NCBI GenBank assembly: GCA_014338405.1
Contig: JTDE01000121.1
Coordinates: 300,219-364,218, forward strand
Reading direction: 5' to 3'
Length of the DNA stretch: 64,000 nucleotides
Source: Paragonimus skrjabini miyazakii
Lineage: Eukaryota; Platyhelminthes; Trematoda; Plagiorchiida; Troglotrematidae
The position numbers were made by a program, and so were the translations under genes. Positions 12,101 to 27,100 of this stretch are shown here, in pieces; positions within the stretch are counted from its first letter, which is position 1, and every line of letters starts with the position of its first letter. The notes beneath the pieces are model-generated. The model was not told where the DNA came from and ran no database searches. It worked only from the letters and a program-made list of their open reading frames with translations.

Positions 12101-15100
12101 TTCACTTCAATCACATACACGACTAATGAGATATTTCACTTGTTTCACTGATTCCCTCATTTTTCCCTATCAGGGTTCTCCTGGATTACCTGCTCCAGTT
12201 GGTCCAAAAGGTGATCGTGGAGAACCTGGAGTGATCCGTTTTGTACAGGAAAGCATAATTCCTGGCGACCCCGGCTGGGACGGTCGACCAGGTGACAAAG
12301 GTGAACCTGGAGAACGTGGTATCCCCGGTTCATTTGGATACCAAGGAGATCGAGGTCCAGGTGGACCCGTGGTGAGTAACTGCTTGTGGACATATGTGAG
12401 GCACACAGATAGGTAATGACGTACACGAAGTCGTGACGTCTAATAGCACCCACCAGTGTATCTGTGTATGCAGATGCATCCAAGTTTCGCGCCATCTGTG
12501 TTTAGATTGCCTGGTCAAACTGACTGAACCCAGTTATCATGAGTGATGTAGCCAACATCACTTTGGTACGACTCACACACCTTTTGTCCCCAAGTAAACA
12601 CGAAGGAATCGGACCATAGACAGAGGTAAGCACGAGTTGATTTTTCGAGTCCAACGTGTTGGCTGTTTCGTTGTTGATCGGTTGGTGGTTGACTGATTGA
12701 AGCATTCCATACGACGCAGTAGGGCGAGCGGGCAATAGAGTTCAAATGTGAAATCTTTTAGCTCTTGACATATTTTCGTAACTCAACCGGTAGGCCTGCT
12801 ATGACTGTTGCTAGTTCGACTTCAGCTAAAACTCGAATGTTTTATCGTTAGGTTCCTTCTAGTTTCAGTTCTCTATCAAAATGGGTGATGAGTAAACCAT
12901 TTGCAGTGTTAAAATCTTGTGTTGATGGAAAACAGCTTGAACCGCTTGAGAATCGCCACTTGGTTATTCGGCCTTCAGGATCCTTTCTGTCGCTGGTTTG
13001 TTTCTAGCCGAATTCGAAATTTCTAATGGCTTCCATCTTAATCATTTTGAAAGCTGACGGTGGTTACGTTGATAAATTATCGACCCCAGATGGCGAGATC
13101 ATTCGCCCCCGAACTTACACTATCGTGGCGTCGTCACGTCAGCGGTATCAACAGATAGTTCCTTCGCGTATCGCGTGCATAAATTCACAGCCACAGGGTC
13201 ATTGCTTAGAAAAACGTCGAACGCCCATCCGAATCATTCTCCTCCATACGGTCCGGTTTCGTGTCATAACGTAGGACACACACCTAAATACCTTGGGGGC
13301 GTCGCTTCAGGTAACCATGGATTTCTCAACTGGTTCCCGGTTCCTCGTGCGGTAAAGGTTGCAGGACCGGCTCGCAAGCAGCTTTAGCTAAGCTCCATAT
13401 ACATCAAACTTGACGGTATATAAAAATGACCTCAGGTTACCTCATGCTTGTTCGGTGTTCGGAACCCTTCAAAAACATTAGGTCATATGTAACCAGTATT
13501 ACTTCCAATTTGTCCGTGAATCCTTCAGACAAGGTCGCCGTAGCCATTAAGTTTAAAAGCGATCATGGCTATGAGACACAACGGTGTGCAATGCGCCCAA
13601 AATCAGCACTATCTTTGTTACGATCCCACCTGATAGAGAAAGGCAAGAGCAAACGCAAGACCACGAGCAGTATCTCTATCACGAACGAACGCAACGATAT
13701 TGCAAAGCGGTACGAAAATCAGAGCTCAACTATCGGAACGCAACTCTCGCAACCTAGAACCCCCCAACAAGTAAGGAAAAAGACGGCCTCCAAACGAGCT
13801 TTATTCGCTGCTCAGCCCGAAGGCAAAATTGCGATTTACAGCAACTGTATTTATAGGTTTGCGGTGGCCTTGGACCTAGGTCGCAGAATGGACCAATCAG
13901 AAGCGAGCGTAGCTTCCCAGACGTTCCAGAATTCTCGCGAGCTTTCTAGTTCCCGGGAAATGAAGAAATCCATTTCCCTTGCAAATAATGCCATTTTTTG
14001 GGAAAATGTGCCTTTTCCCAACAATCTTATTGTCCAAATCCTAAATTTTTCTATCCCGTTATCTTGCAACTTTCTGGACGTTTTATGGGAAAAGTTTTTG
14101 ACTCCTTCCGGCTAACTGATCGTTTTTACTTCAGTAACTCGAAAATGTTATACTGACAATTGTCGTAGATGCATTGATCACTACAGTGGAACCTCTGTGA
14201 TAATTTATCAGTATATCCGGAATGGACGGCGTCTTCAGCTAGCATTAGTGCTGAGGCTCATGTGTCATAGTGTTGTGTAACATACATCATTTGTGAGTAG
14301 TATATCGCACACGTTTGAAATTTAAAGGGCAGATATCAACACCAGGAAGATGGAGGACCGGAAGCGATTATTAACAATGTGTATATGCACTATGTGTGGG
14401 ACGTGTCATCAAGGCGAATGATGACGCACTGCTGCCCAGTGGATGCGACTTCATATCAGCCATGCAAATTCGTGTTCGCGTTTCATGTTCTACATTTTCC
14501 TATAAATTGTAATGGATTTCATGCATCAATCACCTTTCTAGGCCAAGGGTCTCTCTCGGTCGGAAGAATACGCCGAGCCCATCACACGACTGCGAACCGA
14601 TCAACAATCATTATATCTGAAAACTACGAGATGGTACTGCAAATAAAAATGGTCGTACGTAGTCAGATCAACTCAGCCGTTCATAGTTCAAACGACTGAT
14701 TTCGTCGGTTTTATACAATCATATTATCATCTCGCAGTAATCTGTGTGGCTGTGTACAGTGGTAGTTCGTAGATGTGCACAAAACGCTTCGATTAATCTT
14801 ACGACTGACGTTATTTTGGTGATACAGATACACATATAATGCCGTTAACAATGTACAACTCTGTAAAGTACGCCCAGATGAATTGAACTTCAACGCCAGT
14901 GACAGCGGGTGCGTCAACGACTGCCATGTCTACAGCCAAGATATAATGATTGATCACAGTCAGGGAACCACGTCGACGGAAGAATTGCTGCATATTAACT
15001 ACCGAAATACTGAGATAATAATGAGAAAACGTTTGTGTAAAGACTTCGTAATCAATTGGTTGACAGAGTGTTGTTGCATTTATGAGCAACAAAATTAAAA

Positions 15101-18100
15101 GAAAGTTCATACCACCAGCATACGGTTCCTAGATGTTTGGTTTGAGAGTATATTAACGGGATGCAACAAAACTAGTTAAAAAGCCGGTATACATGTTGAA
15201 CCTGCCTATCCAACTTGGACCTGAGAGACTGAAGCTGGTGTAAACTACCAAGGACATTGAAAACAATTGGTTCCTTTGAACAGTTTGAATAAAAAACAGT
15301 TAGAACACAGAAACTGATAGATGCAAAGACTTCGTGTTGACTCTTCAGTAGCAAGTTTACAATAATATGGATGGTTTTATAACAAACAACTAGACGGGTG
15401 GATAATCAATAAGCGGGTTTGGATAGATAAGTAAGTCTAGGAAAGGGTCACATACGTGAACAGTTGTTTTTGAACTCAGACAGCTGGCTTGAGCCGGTTG
15501 GTTGCACCTGTTTCGGCGAACCGTAAGAATCCTGGATTAGACTGACGCAACAGGATTCTGAATGCACAAGATAGATCGGTAACGTGACCAGTATTCAGGA
15601 CGTGTCTGGCGATCGAGGAAACTGGCTGCTTACGCGTTTTAACAACATTACCATTCTTCGGTAACACGAACTTCTGCACTCATTTAGGCAAATGTTCCTT
15701 CATTCCGGAGCTCAAGCATCTCTCGGTTCTGTTTATGAAACTTTTTCCGCAGTTACATACCAATTGGTAAATACAACGCGAATTGGCGCCGATAGGCTGA
15801 TCTCCTGATCTCCGGTAACTCCTGAGTCCTAGCGATTACACTGAGTTCAGCTGCTTTGAAAGATCGCTTAAATGAATTCTTCAACCGTTGTGTTGTTTGG
15901 TGCATGGTATAATCACCTTCAAAAGGTAGCTCTATGTAGACCTTTTTTCTCTGCAGTGACCACCTCTTTGGATGGTACTTTTTGTTTACTCTGCCTATCT
16001 CTGAACCTTCTGGGATAACCATTTGGCTGTAGGACAGAAGTAATCAGGTCTAGCACTTCCGCAAGACTGTCGTGCGTACAGATTTGCCTTGCCCTTGTGA
16101 CCAGAGTATTCACTGATGTTCGTTTCTGTTGGACCAGTGTGAAGCTGCTGAAGTTGGAGTACTGACCGGACCACGTTGATTTCCTATAGACAGTTGTTCT
16201 AACCGAGCCATCTTCTCGACGACATATGAGTATATCTAGAAAGGGCAGAGAGCTGTTCACCTCGAATTCACAAGTAACCTTCAAGTTAGGATGACAACTA
16301 TTTAGTCGTTTCACCAGGTTATCTATTACCTGTTTAGATCGATTGAATACTAGTGTATTGCCGACTGAACGCTTGTAATATAACAACTTTCTTGTCTCCG
16401 AACCTAGCTGTTGCTCAATTTTCAACATGAGAAAGTCTATTAAGATGGAATGTAGTAGACATCACATGGCTACGCCATCTATTTGACGATATGACTGCTC
16501 GAGAAAACGGAAACTGACATTTTCATTACAGAGCAGCAAAGTTTCCTTCAATATGACGATCGGAATTGGCGACTCATTTCAACGAGTTCACAAATATTGT
16601 CAATCGTTTCGTATAGCGGAACATTTGTGAACAGTGACTGAACTTCTACAGAGTACATACTTTCGTTAGCAAGATCGAGTTTGTCCAAGTTACTGACCAA
16701 TTCAAAAGAATCCCTGATAGTATGTTTAAAGTTTTTGTCTTAGTGGGGTTAGAACAGCGACTAGTCAGCGTACCAGTTTTTGGTACGGTGATTTGTTGCA
16801 GTGTTCATTTTATTCCGTTAATAACTAATCACGGTTGAATTTACCGATAAGGTAGAATCTGCTACTTGAAGCAGTGAGCGAAGCTTGCTTTGTTGGAACG
16901 AATGGTTGTTAACCTGGTGTTTGTCACTTCGAATTCTAACTTGTGTAAATGTTGAAAGCCATAATCTGTTGTAGCGGAATTGGCTCATCGTTCGCTCTGA
17001 CTTTGGGGTGTCTCTGGCACAAACAAGAGTTGGGGCTGGGGTTAACTGGAAAAGCGTCAGACATTCGCCTGTTCTGCTCGATTTAATGACTTCTGCAACG
17101 CCTCAGTGATGGAACTCAGCCCTTGCATTAAGGCTTACTAGAATCACAATTTCGATTGCGGTGCTCAACAGCTGGACAACTTTCAACGTTCTGTCAACCC
17201 TTGCATTGCCTATTTGGGATCATGCCACCGGATCTGAGAATGGTTACTTTGCAGGCATCTACTCGGATGTGCTTAACTGCTCGACATATCATGGTGTAGT
17301 GGATCTAAACGCTATATACAGTTCAAGTGTGAACACGAAATCAAAAAGTGATACAAAATGGAAACAAGTGACTCACAGTAGTTCGTGAAGATGCGTCGTT
17401 TAGAGTTCCACCACACTGAATGAAGTATCCAATAGATACGATCCGTCGTATAACTCCCAGATAACTTTAGAGGTCACAATGAAGATAATTCCGACGACCA
17501 ATGAGTTTGGAAATGCTCTGAAATGAATGTGGATTCCGTTAGCCGTTAACTCTTCCAAACATCTGAGCGCACGCGACACTGAACGCAGAGAGAGAACACA
17601 GGGCTCGCGACCTTGGAAACCAATTTTTATGTATTGTTCAATGAATCAACTCACATGATTTAAACGAGTGTACATGTGAATTTGAAGAAGGTGAAAAGTG
17701 CGAAAAACAATGAGAATTATGTAACACAAATTGCTGTACAAGACGCTACAATGGTGACGTCATCATTGTTACATTAGTACTTCAACATTCTGTTATGGAT
17801 GCGAAATTGTGAATGGAGTGCTCGATCGAAATTACTACTTATCTAACCGGAGAATATTGGTGGTCTTCAATAAATGAACTGATAGGAAAACAGCGCTAAT
17901 AGAAAGTTGTAATACTCAATGTTTTAGCCACCCCTGGTGGCCTTCCTCAGAGGTGTTATGCTGAGGGCTAATTATGCCGACACCTGAGTCTTAGATCGAT
18001 AAGTTCTATATTAAACTATCAGTGAATGTCTGCTGATATTTTTCAGTTGACTCCTATCGTTGATGCAACAGCTCCCAAATATTTTCAAAGCCTTTGGCTA

Positions 18101-21100
18101 ATGTGTTTCCTTTTGTTGAGGATTTGTTATTACCTCTTAGTTGACCTGATTAAACCTTGAACGATCTCACCGGTACGGATCACTGGAAAGTTCGAAGACA
18201 GCCAGGTGTGTTCCAGGACAGCCCAGGACGGCCCTTGTTAAGTCAGTAATCGCATGCAAGAACATTCTCTCATGCTTATCGTTATGTTCTAATTCACTCT
18301 TTCCAGGGTCCACAGGGCGGTAATGGTATTTCTGGAGAACCAGGAGATCCAGGTGACAGAGGAATGCCCGGAGAACCGGGTCTAGACGGTCGAGGAATCG
18401 ATGGTCAACCCGGAGATCCCGGTGTACCAGGGTACCCCGGAAGACCTGGTAGTAAAGGATTCCAAGGTGCCAAAGGATATTGTGGGATCATCCGTCCCCA
18501 AGTTGTCAAAGGTAAATAACAGTGGATTCAGCTAAAAGTGTTATTTGGGTTAGGTGATATTCAGAAATAAACTACCTTACGATCAAAGACAATGTGTGCT
18601 ATTTAACAGTATAGGGTTGTGTATTTTTCCACAGCACATTTATAAAAATCATCTTGAAGATCGAGTCATCAGGCTAACAAATGATGTTACACAGAAATAC
18701 GGGAGAGAAACAGAACAATTCCCCAGTTTTAGGTTAATCAGGTCGCCAACTGATATGCTATAATCTATTCACTTACCCCGATCGACTACCACTATAGTGT
18801 TTGATAGAAAAAACAGCCAGAAATCCCAGGTAGTGTGAATAATCTTGGTCTTCCTCAAAAGTCAAGATAAACCTAAGTAATGTGTGCGAGCCGGTCATAA
18901 GTCTAGTGGAAACCTACCACTACTGCTACTCACCAGGTAAGTGTATCCGACAAATCTCGACCCCGTGTCCTACTACTGCTGATGCTAAGATCACGATTGT
19001 TTTTACTGTGCACCCTTAATCTATGATTGAGAACGGCCATGAAACCCATCAAATGCTTTTGATGACCTTTAGCCATTGAACCTATTATACTAATGTAACC
19101 GATATGATATCGATTTGGGTTGATATATCACCATAGCCTTAGTCTATCACGTTTTGATTTGGCAGTCTCTGACATCTTCAACTGAAAGGCCTGTTGGCAC
19201 ATTCTGAACATTTCCGTGAACCACCACAAAGAAACTGGATGCCTGTACTTCAATTCTGTACACTGCAGTGGTCAACACAAGCAAAGGGAGTGACAGACAT
19301 GACTTTGCAGTTGCACCTGAAAAAGCCATATATAGAGTAGGAATGTTAAACTATAACACACTTTTTGACGAAAAAAAATAATCGACCCTGTTAGTGATGA
19401 GAACACGGGGTTAGGCAGAAGGGCGGTTGCATACAACGACGCTAGTTCGATAAACAAAAGTATGCCAATATTCATTCGTGCTGATTACTTTGCAAAATAT
19501 AGAATCGAACACAAAATGCAAAACAGCTTTTCATATACACGTCCAGCAATTGAAAATTCCTACTTACTGTGAATTCATATTTTAATATTACAAGCGTATC
19601 TCATAAATTGTTAGTGTTAGTGACAAATTAATGAGGTGTTTTTACCTGCGTTTCCATTTTCACAGTACAACCGAATTGTTGTTTTAAGCTTAAGAAATAA
19701 ATTTTCATAACGCACTTGAAATGTTTATAAACTAAGCTTAATTTATAGTCGTATTTGGTAAATTATATAATCGAAAATACTTGTTTACACAAACGCGCTG
19801 TGTAAAAAGACGCCGCCCATAGTATAGAAACCGCCGGAAATAAACAGCGTTGAAAACTACTACACTGATCATTCTGTTAACGTTTCTAACTAACCATAAT
19901 CCTATATAACAGATATGCGTATGTATATCGTGTTGTTACGGGCCATATAAATTCGTGTAGCGAACCGGAGTTTGAGTAACCCTCTTGTTCAATGTCATGA
20001 ATATTGTGTTCAATGGGTGAAAGTATTCGAAACCACTTAGTGGGTTTCATGTTTGTTGTCAAGCCCTAATTTAGGGGTAAACGGTAAAAAGTCCTCAACT
20101 GAATTAGTTTCTTGTGATCTTAGCATCAATAACTCATTTAGTATGATATGGGGTCGAGATTCGTCGGTCACAAAAACCTGATGAGTAGGAACTACAGGTT
20201 TTCACCGGATTCGTGACCGGCTCGCACACACTAATTAGGGGCAACTTGAATCATAGTGTGAACTGAGGTTCCACACGTTTTGCTAGATATTTGCAATGAT
20301 CTGCGAACTCCATAAATCTGAGACACACTGTAAAAGGTGACGCATAAATGATCTACTGTCTTCTAACAATATCTCCGTTGATAAACAAATCAGATATTGA
20401 ATCGATATGGGTATGAACAGTCTGGCGTATAAAACAGCTCAATGTGTTAGCAATAAATGAAGGACAACAATCCAATAACCCTGGTTTACGTGATGTGCCC
20501 TGACTCAATGTTTGTGCCTATTGATCAATGCCTAAACTTTTGTCTACACCAAACACTCGTGGGACAGCCTACCGACATAAATAAGCAGGTTATAAACCAC
20601 CTAGTCTACCGTTTAGTAATCATTACTTTCAGTTTCTCCTCTCAAAACTTCTCGGAAATGTCAACTCATGGTAACTCACGGTAGGTGACTTCTGCTGAAC
20701 GGTGAATGAAATTCATCTATCAGTCTCTAACTCAAGAGGCTACCGTCTAACGCGTGGCGCAGCCTTACCAAGCAATAACTCCTGGCCTGTGAAACTCCGT
20801 AGCTTCCACAAATGACTGCGCTATTGTGGCGTGATAAAAAGGAGCAATAAATAATAACAGCCAAATGTTCGTATCATGGACCATACACCAAAGTGTTTAC
20901 AACCAACTAGAAACGCCTGACATCCATTTGGAGGCTGTGAAATTGTTGTAACATTTCCCAAGATAAGCATACTCCGAACTTCACACACAGTTTTGATTGG
21001 TCACAACAATCGGAAGGCAGTTATTTCGATCTTCCCCTGTTTCGATACTCTAAGCCCCATCAGTATTTTGTAAGCTCCTTTGGTATAACTAATAATGAAC

Positions 21101-24100
21101 AAAGATGGAATACGCCTTCGCGTATTGCTTCCTTTGATTTCTTTTTACTCTATATGTCCCACCATCGAATAGACGGTGGCATGATTTATAACTTGTAACA
21201 ATGATTTATACCCATTCTTAGGTCAACCAGGCGACATCGGGTTCCGTGGAGACCCGGGGCCTCCGGGTGAACAAGGATTTCCTGGTCGTATGGGTAGCAA
21301 AGGTGAGGTCGCTGACACTAAGACTGTCAAGTTTTGCATATTTCATGGACAACATTTTGCCGAGCGTATTCCCTGTTTATTCTGCCATATTTGTTACTGC
21401 ACGTATAGACCAATTTGTTGGGACGCAAAGGAGTTTGGGCGTGTCGATGGAGTGGACCAAGTCAAATCTCCTGGTCAAGTGCTTGTATAAACCTTCCAAA
21501 TGGAATTCCACACAAATGACAAGTTTAGGCTAATGAATCGGTCATAAGACAGAGACCATTCAACTCGACGACAAATCGTGAAGAATTGATGCCATTATTT
21601 TGTTTAATTTAACAGGTATACATCATCACTAGCTGTCAGTGAACAACAGTGGTGTATAATTACAGTGCAGTGATAAGAGATAATAGAAACGTAAGGAGTG
21701 TGGTTTACTTATCCCACCCCTTAGGTCAGAACACAAGTCATCAAAATTAGGATGTCTGCATTCTGCACACAACCAACCTCAATCTAAGTGAAATTAAGGT
21801 AGCTTTTTGGAACTTTTACAGCTCACCTTCATTAATTTTCATTACTTCACTCATGATATTCACAACCCTGAGCACGACTGACCGCCCTATTGCCTGAGGT
21901 TTCTAGCCAGAGACCACATGGATTTAAAAGACTCCGACCCCGGGTTCATACACCGTTCTCAACTTACCGATGGATGCATTCATTTCCTTTTTACAAGTTG
22001 CTGAGTAAGCATCTCTAATCGTACGATCAAGTACTGAGGACTTGGTTGAAATTGTATGACGCGGTAAGCGATGTGTTGACATTTCCAAGTCAAGACATAA
22101 CCGTCTACATTTGTGCATCATGATGATTTGAGTCAAAGAACTTGACCGTTCTCCATAATCACAAATCCGTCTTCTAAATTCCTGGTTACAATTGAAATAA
22201 CCCCATCAGATTAACTGTTCGTTAATCGAGCTCAGATTCAAGATCGATTTGTCGGTCATTACGATAAAACACGATAACTTAGAATACGTTGCACTGTTCG
22301 GAAAATTCAAGGAAACCACAACAGTAAGTAGAACAGAATCCGCGAGTTAAGAAAACTGAAAGCACCCACTAAAGTGTCGCTAAATCGACGGTTGCGCAGA
22401 CACAACCGGAATAAGATACATAATTAAACAGACGTTCATTTTTTAATCCCAAAGAGTAGATGAATCTGATAACATGCCGAATTTTAGTTGCTTCCGCTTG
22501 TTATGTTCTGTATACATGGTTGAGTCACATTCGAGTTGAAAATGTCAAAGATATTTTCAGATGTATTGTTTCAAACTGGGAGAACTCAGGCTGTAAATCA
22601 GACTGCCCGAAAGCTACTAGGCTGATAAATTTTTATGTCGTCCTATGCTACTTAGATTTTAGTACAAATGGCCCCAGGCCCCCCATCATACTGATGATTA
22701 CTAACCAACTTGGCACCAAATTCCAGTAAAACTGTCAAGCTGGTTTATAAGAAAGCTGTTAAAAATACCGGTAAGGATAACAACGATCGAACAATTTTCT
22801 GCAGATCCGGCTTGTTTAAAACTCTTGATATCATGACGTTTATTGTCGCAGGTGCTAGTGGCTTACCGGGTCCTCGTGGAGCTCCAGGTGAAAACGGAAC
22901 GGCTGAGATGTATGGTACTAAAGGCGATCGAGGTTTTCCAGGTCCACCTGGTATACTTGGTTATCCCGGTTCAGTTGGAATGCCAGGCCGAGAAGGACCG
23001 TTTGGAGAAAGGGGCTTACCGGGACCTGTGGGACCGAAAGGAATGCGAGGTACGTTGCTTTTGTTTTAATTCCGTTGTGAGCACCGTCTCCGTGTTTTTA
23101 TTCTTGTAGATATCTTGGTTTGTCCAGACTGTTTTACCCAATGAACACGTTTGTGTCTACTGTGCCCTCCGAGGATGACAAATTTGGACTTCTGGTTGGT
23201 AGTTATCTCAAAGATCTTCAGTAACAATTGGGCTTTAGTGAAGAATTTTAACTAAGAAAAAGCATTCAGAGTTGCAAAAAGCGTTAGTGGTTCACAAACA
23301 GTACAAACGCATCGACAGTGAATACTGGTTGGGCTGAGGAAATGACACATAACATATACTAGACCGATCACTTCAACAACTCCTATTTTGCGGAATATAC
23401 CTCTTGATAAAAATGGCTGTTTTGTCGGTTCCCACACGTGCACTGTTCAATAAAGACTATTCTGCCTTGTCCATACATTTACGTAGTAATCCTTCATTTC
23501 AAAGAGTACTGACAGACCAGACCAAAGCTGGCCCTTCTTGAGACACAGAGCATATATTTCTAGTTTGGGTAAAATGTTTGCACTGTTGCTGTTTCCATAC
23601 ACTTCCTTTGCTGAATTAGTTACCATTGATTAACAGGCCGGCTACTAGAAGTATTCACGAAAGTTTCATATTCCTCGAATGAAACTGGCGATGATTTGTC
23701 AAACGAGAAGAACGGACTATGTAAGGTACATAGAATGTGGCCAAAGCTCTATACACCTGTAGGCTATAGGTAGTTAGCCAGGATGGGGATCAGATGGTTT
23801 CCGAGGTCCACCACTGATCTGTGAGTAAAAAGAGGACAAAAAATCCGCTGTTCTTAGGAAAAGCAGTTGTATTTTATATAAACCCAAAAAACGTGGAAAC
23901 ATCGCTAGTGCTCCCATGTTTAATATTAGGTACAAAATGAGAGGTTATTAGACATATATATTATTTGCACAGCAGGGTTCTTACAATATAAACCTTGAGG
24001 CTCTGTTATTCAGTCCTCTGTATTGATTGCCATTGCAATCAGCATTCGCTGACGCAGGCAGTGTAAATAACTGGTGTAGTCAGTTTTGATGATATATCAT

Positions 24101-27100
24101 ATTGATTAGATTCATATACCAGCGAGGAATTATTACTGCGAAGTACTTACCATCCGCAATCCCAGGAACAGCACCAAACTAACAAAAATAGCCAAATTAA
24201 CCAAAAATAACCCCGTAAAGGCACCAGATGAAAATATTCCAGGTTGATGAACTTAGACACTTCAGCTGTTTTCATGAATAATGATAATTTCCGATTCTCC
24301 GTCAAAGGCACCTTAACGCATTGATTTGTTAGCGATACGTTACAAATTACGATAACTTGCAAAACTTTTCTTTTGTTCGAGAATGAGTGTTATTCATCCA
24401 TGTTAACGCTCTACTAACATTTGTGGGACCGCTTTCAAAATATTCTAATAAACCGACAGATGACCCGAAACGTTCGGCATTAAAGTTGATATTGTAACAT
24501 GCAAGCCGGCTGTTTCTACTTTGGTTGTCCGTTAAGCCTGCGGACCAACGTTAAGGGCAACGTAGAGACACCGGGGGACAGCGTTCTTCCGAAGTAGGGG
24601 GTTCCAGCAACAATCCTGTAAAAGGAAACAACACGAACAAGCATGAGCCAAAGGCTCCGTAAGCCAAGCACACGACTTACAAAAACGAAAACTAAACCAG
24701 CGGCGACAACACAGCAGCTCGCCCCGATACACAATTCAAATGTAACCTGTGCGCGCCAGCTGGTTTCGATCGCATGTTGCAATACTACACTCCATTTTGT
24801 TAGTTTGTTAGTTTGTTTGTTAGTTGGAAAAATCAAGAGACCCAAATGTGAAAAATATGGATTACCGCTAGATTCGAACCGAAATCTCACATTTAGACTT
24901 AGCTTATCCACAAATCACATTGCATTGTTTCGAATCCATCAAAGAGATTACACAAAGTGATTACACAACTAGGTTTCTTGAACAGCTCGAGATGGAAATT
25001 ACCGGCGTAGTTGTTGAGGATTGAATTGTGTTACTGATGAACAGTCCATATGTGGAAACTTTGAGCTCTCAACATGACCCCGAGTCACACTCGATGTCTG
25101 AGGGTTCTATTCCTGTCAATGGTTTGTGTTTGGCTGAAGCCACGGATTTTTACAATTGTGTCTTTCCTGAAGTAACAAACCTATCAAACTGCCTATCAAT
25201 TAACCAGTTCTTTAAAAGGCTATATGTGACTGTAACTCCTCTACTCGAGCTCCAACCCAGTGTAATTATCTTGATTGCAAACCGCCGAAAGCCACCACCC
25301 CCAGCTACTAGTATCAAACACCGTTGGTAGTGACATATCCTTCCAACTCGTTTCCTCCTTCTTGAGTTTTTAATCAGTCTGTCTCTTTGCAATACAAAGC
25401 GAGGATACATTTCTGAATAAGTCAACAAATCGACCAGAAGATGGAACATGGAGACGTAATATTTCCATCTGACCGGATTCAAAATGTGCATATTGCCAGT
25501 TGTATTAAGATAGTGTAGAGAATCGTGGATGTTTGTAGGCTTTGTCGCTTACGTAATATCAACGGTAAAAACCAACTAATGGAATACTTGAGCTTGAAAC
25601 CGTTGTTGTCCTAATATATACCAACCATCCAACACCAAAGCAAAGCACAATCATTGGAACAGTGGATAACTGGCATAACGAAGTCAGTTGCTCCATCGGC
25701 TCATCTGGTAGTGTTCCGATAACGCATTGCTGCGCACGGTTATCAGCATTTATAATTACAGGCATATTTTGGGTCAGGAGGACAAACTGGACATCACTTT
25801 TGGCATTATGCTCAACAGCCAACAACTGAATTTAGAAAACGGATAAGAGATTTACACATACAATATCGTTGAAAACTATATATTTTTAAACAGAGGTGAA
25901 AGTTCGGTATCAGGGCTTTTTGTGTACTCGTGTTTTTTTACAGTGTCTTAATAACGACGGTTACTGTGTGGGACAACTCGGGTTTTCGTTATACCGTAGC
26001 TTCTCACTAGGGCGAAATAGAATTCAATCTAGCCTAGAACCGTGGTCAGATGTATGAGCGGTGTAATTAAGCCCTCAAATCCCTGTTTAGGCTTCAAGGA
26101 ATCGGACCAAAATAGTATATCCAGGAAAGTCGTCCTTCCTGGAGGCCATCTAGGGAAGTGACTATTCTATATGTAGTATCAGAATGGGTGCTAAATGTTG
26201 CTTATCTGATTGCTGCAAGCACAGTCACCTTCATTTTGTTGTACAGTATTTAGCTAAGCTCAGAAACAAATCAGTGGTTACAGGAGTTGGTTGCCCCAGT
26301 GAATTCGATTAGCGCAGTAAGATGACGGAAATAGTGTAGTTTTCCACGAAATTAAGCAAAGAAATATAAGGCTTTAAACATCAGAGAACCACGGAATGAC
26401 TATAGGTGATGAAAAGAAGGAAGAATTAAAAATAGCCAGGTGAAACGGGCTATAGATTAAAAACCATGGACCTAACGACTACCAAAGTAGCCCCGACCTC
26501 AGAACAAATTGTGTTTGGAGGTAAAGGTGAGTGTGGCCTCTTTGATGTCAAAACATCGGCAAACTGAAGAAGAATCCTCCCGTCACACATCGAAATTACA
26601 CTGACTTCATAAATTCCTTTGATAGGGAGGCGTCTATTTTCGATTGACACATGTTTCTCGTTTTTTTCAGTGGTCACCCTCCTTTGCTTGCCTTCTTTTC
26701 TACCTTTTCAACGTCACAAACGGTATACCAATCTAATAAACCTCTGATTACAGTGCATAGTGAATTTGCGTTAATGGCCACCCACCAGTTTCAGAAGGTT
26801 TCCCGTGAGAAAGAAGTAGATCACTTCTTCTCCCTTTCGTTGCATATCCTGTTAAGTTGCACCCAATAACTTGAGCTCATTGATCACGTGCAGTACTGAC
26901 CCCAACGTATTGATTATGTTTCACGCGATCGATAATTTTGCAGCTGGCAAGTAGTAGGGGATTTGGTTGAACATCACCCAGAGTTGGTCTCAGCTGTCAC
27001 ATCCTCATAGGCATTTCAGTCAAACCCTTCCGAAAAGTAGCTCTACATTCGGGTTTCACCTGTGTTACAGCTCGTCACTAGTGCGCACCCTTTTCAAGAC

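Larger units (their letters stand above)
12372..18306. other. Intron 4 (5.9 kb)
   Basis: GTGAGT to TTCCAG. It contains an unrecognised 229-codon open frame (13426-14115), the second copy of the 370-bp unknown repeat (14176-14552) and a dead Penelope-like element on the - strand (about 15476-16810). The stretch 16811-18306 shows nothing recognisable. Confidence 0.7.

Noticed and set aside
24516..24911. 131-codon - strand and 105-codon + strand overlapping open frames
   Set aside because: They overlap on opposite strands, one runs through a microsatellite, and no domain is recognisable.
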